A stretch of DNA of 7,895 nucleotides from Planctomycetota bacterium (GTDB lineage Bacteria > Planctomycetota > Planctomycetia > Pirellulales > Lacipirellulaceae): the NCBI GenBank assembly GCA_022615465.1, contig JAKEGR010000157.1, forward strand, positions 1-7,895, in the 5' to 3' direction. The notes beneath the pieces are model-generated. The model ran no database searches, was not told where the DNA came from, and saw only the letters and a program-made list of their open reading frames with translations. The number at the start of each line of letters is the position of its first letter. Positions within the stretch are counted from its first letter, which is position 1. Below are positions 1-7,832 of this stretch, in pieces. The translations under genes and the position numbers were made by a program.

Positions 1-875
1 ATTAGGAACGCTGTCAGCGCGGCGTCGAGCGGCGTGCTGGAGCGGATCAGGGCATAGTCGACGTTATCGTGCGCACAGCCTCGCCGCAGCTCCGCGAGGA
101 AACGCCCGAGCGATTCCAAATAACCTTCGCGCAGTGCCCGAGGATTGCATGTGAGTTGATCGACTGTCTCCAAGCCCTCGAAACGCGCTGGTTGGGAGAA
201 AGGAAAATCCAGTTCGTCATCATCCATCACATGCAGAACAAGCACGTCGTGCCCCCGCTGCCGCAGCAGCCGCAGGCCGCGAAGAGTGTCGTCGGAATTA
301 ACTAGCAGGTCCGAGATCAGGATCATCATGCCACGGCGCGGATACGTCTCTGCAACGCGGGCAAGCACATCGACCAGTTGTGTCTTGTCGCGAGGCTCTT
401 TGGCGTCGAGCGATCGGACGATTGTCGTTAAATGGCCCGTGCTGGTACGCAGCGGCACTGTCTGACGAATTCTCTCGTCGAAGGCGATGCAGCCGACCGC
501 GTCCTGCTGCCGCAACAACAAATAGGCCAGCGCTGCCGCCGACGTGGCCGCATAGTCGTATTTTGAGAGCGGCCCGTTGCCGTACGCCATGCTCGCGGAC
601 ACATCGACCAGCAGACAGCACCGCAAATTGGTGTCTTCCTCGTATTGCTTCACGTAGAGCCGATCCTGCTTGGCCCACACCTTCCAATCTACGCGGCGCA
701 GATCGTCACCTGGCACGTACTGGCGGTGCTGTACGAACTCGATCGACTGCCCGAAATACGGACTACGATGCATACCGCTCAGCAGACCTTCAACAATGTG
801 CCGAGCGCGCACTTCGAGACGACCAATCCGCTTGATCACCTCAGGATGCAAAGATCTTCTGGAAGCGGTCGTCAT
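1..875 (-). CDS. DUF58 / VWA-like domain protein, partner of the adjacent MoxR ATPase (3' end cut by window edge)
   Basis: Reading from an ATG at 873-875, the frame stays open for 291 codons and leaves the window without a stop. Residues 35-70 carry the DUF58 signature: HRSPY (36-40), EF (46-47), PGDD (55-58) and DWKVWAK (63-69). A VWA-like MIDAS follows, with DVSAS at 91-95 after a hydrophobic strand and a second acidic SDL at 188-190. Such proteins run close to 300 residues, so probably only a few C-terminal residues are missing. I see no signal peptide or membrane segment, so it should be cytoplasmic. The start overlaps the end of the ATPase gene by 35 nt in another frame, which suggests coupled translation. 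A GAGAGGA at 887-893 could be the ribosome site, though its 11-nt spacer is long. The start is also supported because the conserved [17 protein letters not shown] segment begins at residue 9. DUF58 proteins usually sit beside MoxR ATPases, and their biochemical role is mostly unknown. The family call is secure; the function is not. Confidence 0.93.
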   Translation of the reverse strand, partial: MTTASRRSLHPEVIKRIGRLEVRARHIVEGLLSGMHRSPYFGQSIEFVQHRQYVPGDDLRRVDWKVWAKQDRLYVKQYEEDTNLRCCLLVDVSASMAYGNGPLSKYDYAATSAAALAYLLLRQQDAVGCIAFDERIRQTVPLRTSTGHLTTIVRSLDAKEPRDKTQLVDVLARVAETYPRRGMMILISDLLVNSDDTLRGLRLLRQRGHDVLVLHVMDDDELDFPFSQPARFEGLETVDQLTCNPRALREGYLESLGRFLAELRRGCAHDNVDYALIRSSTPLDAALTAFL

Positions 876-1893
876 GGAGTAGTTGGTCCTCTCGGGTGGG
901 AGTAACATCGAGGAGTCGGCCGATAAGATCGTCCGTGGTGATACCGTCGCTTTCAGCCGCAAAATTCACAACCAGGCGATGTCGCAACACCGGTCTTGCA
1001 AGAGCCTGGATATCTTCGACTGCAACGTGCGCCCGGCCGTGCAGCAGCGTTCGGGCCTTGGCGCCGAGAATGAGGTACTGAACCGCCCGCGGCCCGGCAC
1101 CCCATGCAAGTTGCTTGCGGGCGAAATCGGCCGCTCCGTCCTCCCGCACCCGAGTCTGCCGCACCAGTGCAAGCGTGTAGCGGATGAGATGGTCGTTGAT
1201 CGGCACCTCCCGCACCAGCGATTGGAGGGCCTGAATCTCTTCGGACGACAAGATCGGTCTAACCTCGTTCTGTTCCATGCCGGTTGTACGCCGGGCCACC
1301 TCGAACTCTTCGTCAAGACTCGGGTACGTCACCAGCACTTTGAACATAAACCGATCCTGCTGGGCCTCCGGCAGAGGATAGGTGCCTTCTTGCTCGATCG
1401 GGTTCTGTGTCGCGAGTACCATGAAGGGATTGCTCATGGGATGGCGGACGCGACCAACCGTTACCTGCCGCTCCTGCATCGCTTCCAATAGCGCGGCCTG
1501 TGTCTTGGGGGGAGTGCGGTTGATCTCATCGGCCAAGAGGACATGAGAGAAAATCGGCCCCGCCAGGAATCGCATTTCACGCTGCCCGGTCGAGCGGTTC
1601 TCCTCGATGATGTCCGTGCCTGTAATATCGGCCGGCATGAGATCCGGCGTGAATTGGATGCGGCTGAACGTCAGGCTGAGCGACCGGGCCAAGGTGCTCA
1701 CGAGCAGCGTTTTAGCCAGTCCAGGCACGCCTTCCAACAGGCAATGCCCGCGGCTAAATAGCGCTATCAGCATTTGCTCGATGACGTCATGTTGGCCGAC
1801 GATGACACGGCTTAGTTGCTCCTTGATTTGCCGCGAGGCATCGTCCACCCGCTGGAGGGAACTGGCATGGTGCTCGTCGAAAGGTGCATTCAT
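841..1893 (-). CDS. MoxR-family AAA+ ATPase
   Basis: This is a 350-residue cytoplasmic ATPase with a complete set of AAA+ motifs. The Walker A is GVPGLAKT at 55-62 (Lys61). The Walker B is HVLLADEIN at 117-125 (Asp122, Glu123). Sensor 1 is ATQNP at 161-165 (Asn164), the arginine finger lies in QQDRF (Arg181), and sensor 2 is GAGPR at 265-269 (Arg269). The ADITGTDII stretch at 88-96 and the [12 protein letters not shown] stretch that follows sensor 1 are typical of MoxR proteins. In studied relatives, MoxR ATPases work with VWA-domain partners to activate or assemble other proteins. Here the DUF58 gene overlaps its 3' end, so that is the likely partner. I chose the ATG at 1893 over the in-frame TTG just before it; a weak GGAA lies 9 nt upstream. 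The length is normal and no key residue is missing. The client protein is unknown. Confidence 0.96.
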   Translation of the reverse strand: MNAPFDEHHASSLQRVDDASRQIKEQLSRVIVGQHDVIEQMLIALFSRGHCLLEGVPGLAKTLLVSTLARSLSLTFSRIQFTPDLMPADITGTDIIEENRSTGQREMRFLAGPIFSHVLLADEINRTPPKTQAALLEAMQERQVTVGRVRHPMSNPFMVLATQNPIEQEGTYPLPEAQQDRFMFKVLVTYPSLDEEFEVARRTTGMEQNEVRPILSSEEIQALQSLVREVPINDHLIRYTLALVRQTRVREDGAADFARKQLAWGAGPRAVQYLILGAKARTLLHGRAHVAVEDIQALARPVLRHRLVVNFAAESDGITTDDLIGRLLDVTPTREDQLLHDDRFQKIFAS

Positions 1894-1960
1894 CAAATTC
1901 GATTCCGTAGGAGAAAGGAGGAGGATCTATCTGTTGCACGGCGTGCTGGTGTCTCGGCAT
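1894..1960 (-). other. Short spacer between the toroid gene and the MoxR gene, with a 17-nt polypyrimidine tract
   Basis: These 67 nt separate the TAA of the toroid gene from the ATG of the ATPase gene. This is the only clear gap between genes in the window. On the transcribed (minus) strand, positions 1909-1925 are a pure C/T run containing CCTCC, CCTTT and CTCCT. I see no convincing hairpin, terminator or sigma-70 style promoter here. The spacer is short enough for read-through from the upstream genes, although an internal promoter cannot be excluded by eye. Confidence 0.5.
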
Positions 1961-3010
1961 TTAACGCTGAAAGATCGGCAAGCAGGCGTTATCGAGTTGC
2001 AGCATGATCAGATTCAACGCCGTCGTATACACCGGGCCAATGTACCCTTGAGTCCATTGGATGCCGTTCTTATCGCCGAGCTTCACTTCCGTCGCCTCGC
2101 GCAGTAGCTTGGCTTCCATTTCGTTGCGGTATCCGACCCATCGGTTGTTCCCTTCGCGATACTGTACTTGAGAGTAATAGAAATGGGCGTAGTGCCAATG
2201 ACCGTAGCTGTTGCGCGTGTCGGGCCCCAAATTCTGCTCGCAATACTTCATCATCCGAGGAACATAATCGTCGTCGTACTCTCCCGCGCTATACAAGCAG
2301 GCAATGGCCGCGGCAGTAATGGCCGGTCTGCCGCCTCCGCCTTTGGAACTGTACTGCACACCGCCATCCGGCAAAGTACAATCGTGGATGTACTTTACCG
2401 CTTTGTCGATGATTTCCTTCGGAACGGGGATTCCCGCGTTGCGGCAGCTTCGCAGCCCCTGGACCTGCGTGATGGTCGTTGATCCCTCATCGAAACCACC
2501 GCCATCCTTCGCGCTCACGTAACCCCATCCGCCCGCTGGCGTCTGCGCTTGACCGGTGAAGGTCACGGCACGAGTCAGGACATCAATCAGCTCGGCTCGC
2601 CGATCTTCGTCCTCCTCATCACCCAGCACTTGCGACAGGAATAGCATCGAAAAACCATGGCCATAGGTGTAGCGGTCGTCGCGGAGCGGATCGCCGATCA
2701 GCCCGTTCGGCCGGCTTTGTCGCAAAATGTAATCCACGGCACGGCGAATATTATCCGAATACTTGCCTTGCGTGGCGGTCGAGCCTTCAGACATGAGCGC
2801 CAGACCTGATAGAGCAGTCATTGCCGTAGGATAACGGCCCTGCGCTGTCCAATGTCCCAGCTTGTGTTGATGATAGGCAAGCCAATCGAGTCCCTGGCTG
2901 ACGACCGTGCGAACTCGCGGATTTGCGATCTCGGCCCGCGCCGCTGCAGTCGTCAGGAGCATTGCCCCTGAAACAATTGCGATCATCAACAATACAATTC
3001 GTCGTCTCAT
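1961..3010 (-). CDS. Secreted alpha/alpha-toroid protein (prenyltransferase/squalene-oxidase repeat family)
   Basis: This 349-residue protein begins with a clear signal peptide: RRR at 2-4, a hydrophobic core, and a likely cleavage after AAARA near residue 26. The mature part is a series of helical repeats with QW-like turns, including LGHW near 52-55, YGHGF at 116-120, GGWGY at 160-164 and PDGGVQY at 214-220. The RNAGIPVPKEIID stretch and the terminal LPIFQR are marks I associate with a family expanded in planctomycetes. I find neither the DxDD acid motif of squalene-hopene cyclases nor the D-x-C zinc ligands of protein prenyltransferases, so a scaffold or binding role is more likely than catalysis. 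The ATG at 3010 gives a standard signal peptide and lies 8 nt after the preceding stop. A TTG at 3022 would add four residues (MIIF) and overlap that stop by 3 nt. Neither start has a good Shine-Dalgarno site. The true function is unknown. Confidence 0.9.
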   Translation of the reverse strand: MRRRIVLLMIAIVSGAMLLTTAAARAEIANPRVRTVVSQGLDWLAYHQHKLGHWTAQGRYPTAMTALSGLALMSEGSTATQGKYSDNIRRAVDYILRQSRPNGLIGDPLRDDRYTYGHGFSMLFLSQVLGDEEDEDRRAELIDVLTRAVTFTGQAQTPAGGWGYVSAKDGGGFDEGSTTITQVQGLRSCRNAGIPVPKEIIDKAVKYIHDCTLPDGGVQYSSKGGGGRPAITAAAIACLYSAGEYDDDYVPRMMKYCEQNLGPDTRNSYGHWHYAHFYYSQVQYREGNNRWVGYRNEMEAKLLREATEVKLGDKNGIQWTQGYIGPVYTTALNLIMLQLDNACLPIFQR

Positions 3011-3018
3011 GAAAATGA

Positions 3019-6000
3019 TCAATCGTCATCCAATTCCACTGGATTACCAGCCGGATTGTCGTCCGGTTCCCCGACCTGGGGTGTTTCTTCCGGCTTGGAC
3101 ATGTCAGGCACTGGATTGATCTCCGTTGGGTTTTGTAGAGCCTCCTGCAACGCCTCACCAATCCGCCGCCCGATGCCCCACAGGCCTCGCTCCGAAATCG
3201 CTCGTGGTGTCTCGACATCGTCGTTGGCCGGTGGCGCCGGAGGCTGGGGCCGATCCGACATCGCCAATTGCACCGCCCGCGCGCTCATCTCGATTGTTAC
3301 GTGCGGCGAGGTGTCTTGTGCGGCACGGATATTGAAATGCGTGCCGACCAGGTCTGGGAGTTCGTCGTTTCGGTAAACGGTCTGGCCAGTTGTCTTGTCC
3401 AGGCATAGCAGCCGCAAGACTCCGGCATTATGAGTCATTTTGCGGTCGGCGAAAACCAAGAGAGGAATCCCCTGCGGCTGGCCAATCGCAATGCCCCGGT
3501 TCCGCACGACGGCCGGCCCCGGCCACAGCGGCTCACCCGTGCTGCGTCTGAAAGCGTAAACGAATCCGTTCACCAGTGGAAAATCCGGACCGATCGGCCG
3601 ATGAAGCGGAGGTGGCGGCTGACCTGTAATCATCACAAACAATTGATCGCTCTCAACAAATGCCTCCAAAAGCAACGGCTTGGGCACCTCCTCAAGCTGT
3701 TGGTCGATTACTGCCGCTCCCGTTTCGATGTTCACGAATTGAAATCTTCCCGCGGGATCATACACGGCGACAAACCGAGGCTCGGTGGCGCTCAGTCGCG
3801 TTTGGGCCCCGAATTCTTGCTCAAACAAGACCTTTTCAGTCCAGAGATCGGTGACCTTGAGCACCAGCCTCCGTTCTGGTCCAGTACCGCGGAAGAAATG
3901 GTTGGCGACGTTTCGACCGGCTGTCAGCATCCAGGGGAATTCCGGAAGACGCCGTTTCCCTAGCAACCTGCCGTCCAGCGCGCTGAAAAGGCGAGCCTCA
4001 CGCTCGTCCACATCGGCTGCGACGACGATTTGATCGTCGCCAAATAGCTCGCACCCGATCGGCACACCAGTCCGCGACCACAGGGTTTCGCCACTGAGGG
4101 GATCGAGGCACTTCACTTCATCCTGTTCTTGCACCACCACGCCGCGAGGCGTTGCCGGGCCGATGACGCCGACTACCGGATCGAGTCCGCCGGAAATCCG
4201 CTTTCGGCTGGACCAGGGGGCATAGATATCGGCACGTCGCCGCGAGCGGCCCTGGGTCCGCGCCACTGGAAACCGCCCCAGCGGATGGGCCTGCCACAGC
4301 ACTTCAACATGGCCGCCGCTTCCCCCAGATTGCGATTCAATCGCAAGAATCCGCCCGTTGAGCGAGACAAACAACAGATGCCCCAGCCTGGCTGCCTGCA
4401 CGAAGCTGCTGTCCCGGTACTGCCTCGCGGGGACATTCTGTTCAATGTTCAACTGACACATCTCGCCACCCAACGAATCGCGGCCGACGAGTAGCGTTGA
4501 ATCGCTGGTAATCAACCATTGCGTTGCGTCGGGAGCAGGCCCAAAATCCTGCTCCAATCGCAAATTCCGGTAGCCAACTTGCCGCTCCAGTTGCCCGCGA
4601 TTGACGCGATCTCGCACTGGCGTTGAGGCCGAGTGCAACGTGGCTGAGACCTGCCCGCGCGGCCAAAGAGGACGCGATGCCGTCTTGAACGCAGTAGACT
4701 CTTGCACGAATCGAGCGAGCCATTCCTGGCCAGTCACACCATCGATCGCTGCCACGTTTTTCCACGGACCAGCGAGCAAGGCCGCATACGCGGCCGCATG
4801 ATCAAATTGCCCTGACTGGACGAGGTACTTGGTCATCAGTGCGGCAGCGGCCGCCCGCGATTCCTCGGCCTGCGACGCACCAAGTTGAAGCAGTACGAGA
4901 TCGGCCTCTTGACCAAGCCCGTTCTCGACCAGGTACTGCGCAAGTTGTACGCGAACCTGATCTGAATTCGGCAACTGGTCAAAATAAGTAAGCCAGTAAC
5001 GAAGCGCGTCGGCATCCGGATCACGGTCCAGCACGGGCCGACGATCCTGAATCTTCTCAGCCATTGCAATCCGCTCGTCAGAAGTGGCTTCGGACCACAA
5101 CCTGCCCAGGCTGCCATTGGTCCACCGATCACTTCGTACGCTGTAATCCGTGCCAAGCTCCAGTTCGATCGGTTGCCCCGCAGTCAGGTCAAGCAAGCCG
5201 AGGCAAGCGTCCACCGCGGCTGACCGTTCACCCAGTTTCTCCAATTCAGAAGCCTCTACCCGCAGCAACTCAATCTCTTGTTCCCTGCTTCGGAGCAGCC
5301 GCCGCGCAAGCGGCAAGTCGGCGCGAAACGAAGTGAAATCGGATTTCAACGTCTCGATCAGTCCCTCAGCGAGCATCTCTTGAATCGTTGCATCTTCAGG
5401 CGCAAGCTCGAACGCATGTTTGAGTAGGAGAATGGCCTCCGTGAGACCCCCTTCGGCAAGTTTCATCTCGGCCAATTCGCGGATCGCGGTTGCGTCGTTG
5501 GGATTCGCCGCCAGTGCGGCTTCCGCCCGTTGCCCCAGCAAATCGAGTTGCTCGAATTTGTCAAGCACAAGTGCCGACTGGGACAAAACGCTGCCCCGAT
5601 AACAAATCAGGTTGCCGAGCGGGATATTATTCTGCGTTGCGGTCGAATTCAGAATCTTGCCGCCGGCAACATCGATGGCAATCACGTTGCCAGACGTGAG
5701 GGGCAAATAATATCGATCTTCGCTCAAATAGCCCTGCCCAGAGGGGAGTGTGCCGTTGGGTAGCGAGATTACTCTGTCGTCCCACGCTGGTGATCCTTCC
5801 GCCAGCCCGACCGCTGTAAGCGAATTGCTTCCGACCACCAGCACCTTGCCGCCCGCTACACCGCCGACAAACAACGCGTTCCCTTGCGGACGTTTCCACA
5901 ACAACTCCCCACGTCGCAAATCAAGGCAGTGCAATTCACCTGAGTCGGGTGGCGTGATCAGCACGCGCCCATCGACAAGAATCGCCGAGCTATCGAGCCA

Positions 6001-7821
6001 GCGATCGTTGAGCCGAGCAGGATGGCCTTGCGCCTGTTGCTGCCACATGTTGCGGATATCCTCCGCAGTTGACGCCTTGCGCGAGTAGCGATACACCCAT
6101 GCGAATTCCCGTTTTGCAACATCGACCGCAACGACCGTGCCGGCCGATGTCGGACAGACAAGAATGCCCTCGGCGTAGGAAGGAATCGCACCGGCGAGTC
6201 TTCGAGGGGGATCAAAACCAATCCCTTGTTCCAGGCCAACGAGTTGCTGCCGCCACTCGACCTGGCCTGTCCTTGGATCAATCGCCAGCAAATAGACCTC
6301 GCTACGAATTTCAGCCAACACATACAGCGTGTTATCTATCGCCAGCGGCGCACCGAGAAAGAACGCGTCCTTCAACGGTCCCGTTGGCCGCTCGCCATCG
6401 AGTTCCCAAGCCAGCTTGCCCTCAGACGCCAAGTCGTAGGCTGCCAGGCGATTTGTGGCTGAGGTCGCCACGTCCACCCCGTTGCCGAACGGCACCACCT
6501 GCTGCCAGGCGATGCCATCTTCCTGCGACGGCACGCTCAACCCACGAATCACGAATACGCGCTGGCCGTCGCTTGCGAGCGACATCGCCAACACATCCTC
6601 CCAGACTCGCTGCTCGAAGGGGTGTTTCACCCCGGTCCATTCGTCGCCACCGCCGTTCACTTCGGCATCCGACAGGGACTCTTCATTCTCAAAGGATTCA
6701 TCCTCACGTGTTTCCCAAATGCGTTTTCCTGTTTGCCAATCAATGGCCACGACGTGCTGCGGCGTGCGCATCAGCACAACGTCTCCTGCAGCGATCGGTT
6801 GCGCTGCGGGAATCATTGCCACGCCGCGATGTGCGTAATGGGCGCTCCGCGTCGCTAGAAGCGATTCCATACTTGGATTGTTCACGACCCGCGATTCCCA
6901 CCGCGCACGCAAGTGTGGAGCGCCACCGGTCGGATTGATATGACGGGTTGCATCGCCGCGCAATGTGAGCCAATTGGGATCGACCGTCGGAGTCTGCAAC
7001 GACTGGCCGGTAAGCTGCGACAGCCACGCCAGGGGATCTCGCTCGCTGCCAGGCACGGTCACGGCGTGGCCCGCTATCTCCAATGTTGACGCGGCATGTT
7101 CTTTGAATAGCACTCGCAGCGTCTCGGCCGCAACGTCCGGCTGGCCCGCTGCCAGGCAATTCAGTGCAGCGAGAACCGAAAGCTGGGGCTCCAACTGCGC
7201 CGCCGATGGTGATTCGATCAATTCTTGAAATAGTTGTGCTGCGGCCAGATAGCGACCCTCGTCCGCATTCATCTGCGCCAGTACGAATGCCGCCTCATAG
7301 CCACTCTTGGTGTGGAAGTATTTTCGCACGACCTGCGCGATGGCGTCCTGACTACCATCTGCCAGCGCGGAATTGAGTTCGCGTCGTGATGCCGCCCCCT
7401 TGAGCAACTCATAGGCCTCACGCCCTGCCGTCGGTAACTCGCCAATCCAGCGGCGGGCGGTCAACTTCAGCCCCGCCGGATTCTCTTGGTTTGAGGGATC
7501 ATCCAGAAATGCGTCCTCGTCGCGGGACAGAATCTCTTGCAGAAAAGTCAGAGCCTGTTGATATTCTCCGTCAGCGAGCCGCTCCGCCGCGCGCGACATC
7601 GCCCGGTTGAGTGTACGATCCGTCGGCAGATAAGCACCCGCCTTTGCAGCGTCGGTCTCTTCACCACCGGCGACTCTGGGATCAATGGCTGGGGCTTGAC
7701 CGAGTGAGGTGGTTTCCCAGGACGAAAACAGGCAGCCAATCGTGGCGAAGGCAAATCGGGCAACGAGCGACAGTTTCCAGGAAACATCCATGGGGCGACT
7801 CGATGGCGACAGCGGAAACAT
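3019..7821 (-). CDS. Very large exported PQQ-like beta-propeller protein with TPR-like helical segments
   Basis: This intact 1600-residue protein has an N-terminal export signal: a hydrophobic stretch at about 18-32 with likely cleavage after SLGQA near residue 43. Residues about 70-245 are helical and TPR-like. A first propeller spans about 285-755, and I count about seven blades, with the blade motif G-x-x-x-W visible at 365-369, 468-472, 519-523, 638-642 and 676-680. A second helical, TPR-like block follows at about 760-1050 (for example AANPNDATAIRELAEMKLAE at 771-790). A second propeller spans about 1095-1500, with motifs at 1244-1248, 1429-1433 and, as G-x-x-x-Y, 1479-1483. The last 80 residues are proline-rich and acidic, ending ELDDD. 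I see no CxxCH haem site and no evident dehydrogenase signature, so PQQ binding is not shown. It probably acts outside the cytoplasm as a binding or assembly scaffold. The start is supported by GAAGGA 5 nt upstream; the next ATG (7791) has no such site. Only 8 nt separate it from the next gene. Confidence 0.92.
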   Translation of the reverse strand: MFPLSPSSRPMDVSWKLSLVARFAFATIGCLFSSWETTSLGQAPAIDPRVAGGEETDAAKAGAYLPTDRTLNRAMSRAAERLADGEYQQALTFLQEILSRDEDAFLDDPSNQENPAGLKLTARRWIGELPTAGREAYELLKGAASRRELNSALADGSQDAIAQVVRKYFHTKSGYEAAFVLAQMNADEGRYLAAAQLFQELIESPSAAQLEPQLSVLAALNCLAAGQPDVAAETLRVLFKEHAASTLEIAGHAVTVPGSERDPLAWLSQLTGQSLQTPTVDPNWLTLRGDATRHINPTGGAPHLRARWESRVVNNPSMESLLATRSAHYAHRGVAMIPAAQPIAAGDVVLMRTPQHVVAIDWQTGKRIWETREDESFENEESLSDAEVNGGGDEWTGVKHPFEQRVWEDVLAMSLASDGQRVFVIRGLSVPSQEDGIAWQQVVPFGNGVDVATSATNRLAAYDLASEGKLAWELDGERPTGPLKDAFFLGAPLAIDNTLYVLAEIRSEVYLLAIDPRTGQVEWRQQLVGLEQGIGFDPPRRLAGAIPSYAEGILVCPTSAGTVVAVDVAKREFAWVYRYSRKASTAEDIRNMWQQQAQGHPARLNDRWLDSSAILVDGRVLITPPDSGELHCLDLRRGELLWKRPQGNALFVGGVAGGKVLVVGSNSLTAVGLAEGSPAWDDRVISLPNGTLPSGQGYLSEDRYYLPLTSGNVIAIDVAGGKILNSTATQNNIPLGNLICYRGSVLSQSALVLDKFEQLDLLGQRAEAALAANPNDATAIRELAEMKLAEGGLTEAILLLKHAFELAPEDATIQEMLAEGLIETLKSDFTSFRADLPLARRLLRSREQEIELLRVEASELEKLGERSAAVDACLGLLDLTAGQPIELELGTDYSVRSDRWTNGSLGRLWSEATSDERIAMAEKIQDRRPVLDRDPDADALRYWLTYFDQLPNSDQVRVQLAQYLVENGLGQEADLVLLQLGASQAEESRAAAAALMTKYLVQSGQFDHAAAYAALLAGPWKNVAAIDGVTGQEWLARFVQESTAFKTASRPLWPRGQVSATLHSASTPVRDRVNRGQLERQVGYRNLRLEQDFGPAPDATQWLITSDSTLLVGRDSLGGEMCQLNIEQNVPARQYRDSSFVQAARLGHLLFVSLNGRILAIESQSGGSGGHVEVLWQAHPLGRFPVARTQGRSRRRADIYAPWSSRKRISGGLDPVVGVIGPATPRGVVVQEQDEVKCLDPLSGETLWSRTGVPIGCELFGDDQIVVAADVDEREARLFSALDGRLLGKRRLPEFPWMLTAGRNVANHFFRGTGPERRLVLKVTDLWTEKVLFEQEFGAQTRLSATEPRFVAVYDPAGRFQFVNIETGAAVIDQQLEEVPKPLLLEAFVESDQLFVMITGQPPPPLHRPIGPDFPLVNGFVYAFRRSTGEPLWPGPAVVRNRGIAIGQPQGIPLLVFADRKMTHNAGVLRLLCLDKTTGQTVYRNDELPDLVGTHFNIRAAQDTSPHVTIEMSARAVQLAMSDRPQPPAPPANDDVETPRAISERGLWGIGRRIGEALQEALQNPTEINPVPDMSKPEETPQVGEPDDNPAGNPVELDDD

Positions 7822-7826
7822 AGCGA

Positions 7827-7832
7827 TCCTTC
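7827..7832 (-). promoter_or_regulatory. Ribosome binding site GAAGGA of the giant propeller gene
   Basis: On the minus strand GAAGGA lies 5 nt before the ATG at 7821. It is the best Shine-Dalgarno match in the window, and it decides the start in favour of 7821 over the in-frame ATG at 7791. Confidence 0.65.

Noticed and set aside
298..687. Minus-strand open frame of 129 codons within the DUF58 region
   Set aside because: It is out of frame with the DUF58 product, whose signature motifs and MIDAS lie in the other frame across the same bases.
883..1491. Plus-strand open frame of 202 codons
   Set aside because: It is antisense to the MoxR gene, whose motifs are all present in the minus frame; the plus-strand product shows no recognisable motif.
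1607..2107. Plus-strand open frame of 166 codons crossing the MoxR-toroid spacer
   Set aside because: It overlaps two well-supported minus-strand genes. The purine tract at 1909-1925 looks like a ribosome site on this strand but has no good gene downstream.
3430..3963. Plus-strand open frame of 177 codons
   Set aside because: It is antisense to the second propeller coding region, and its translation shows no domain or export signal.
4192..4290. Possible compensating frameshifts around the Arg-rich part of the second propeller
   Set aside because: The minus frame is open throughout, and good propeller sequence resumes directly on both sides. The alternative frame stops and contains no propeller motif, so no error needs to be invoked.
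6069..6938. Plus-strand open frame of 289 codons
   Set aside because: It lies wholly antisense to the intact propeller gene. Its product is Arg/Pro/Ser-rich low-complexity sequence with no domain, which is typical of shadow frames in GC-rich coding DNA.
7732..7734. Possible lipoprotein cysteine at residue 30 (FATIGC) of the propeller protein
   Set aside because: Position -3 is Thr rather than Leu/Val/Ile, and the hydrophobic stretch continues past the Cys. A later signal peptidase I site after SLGQA fits better.
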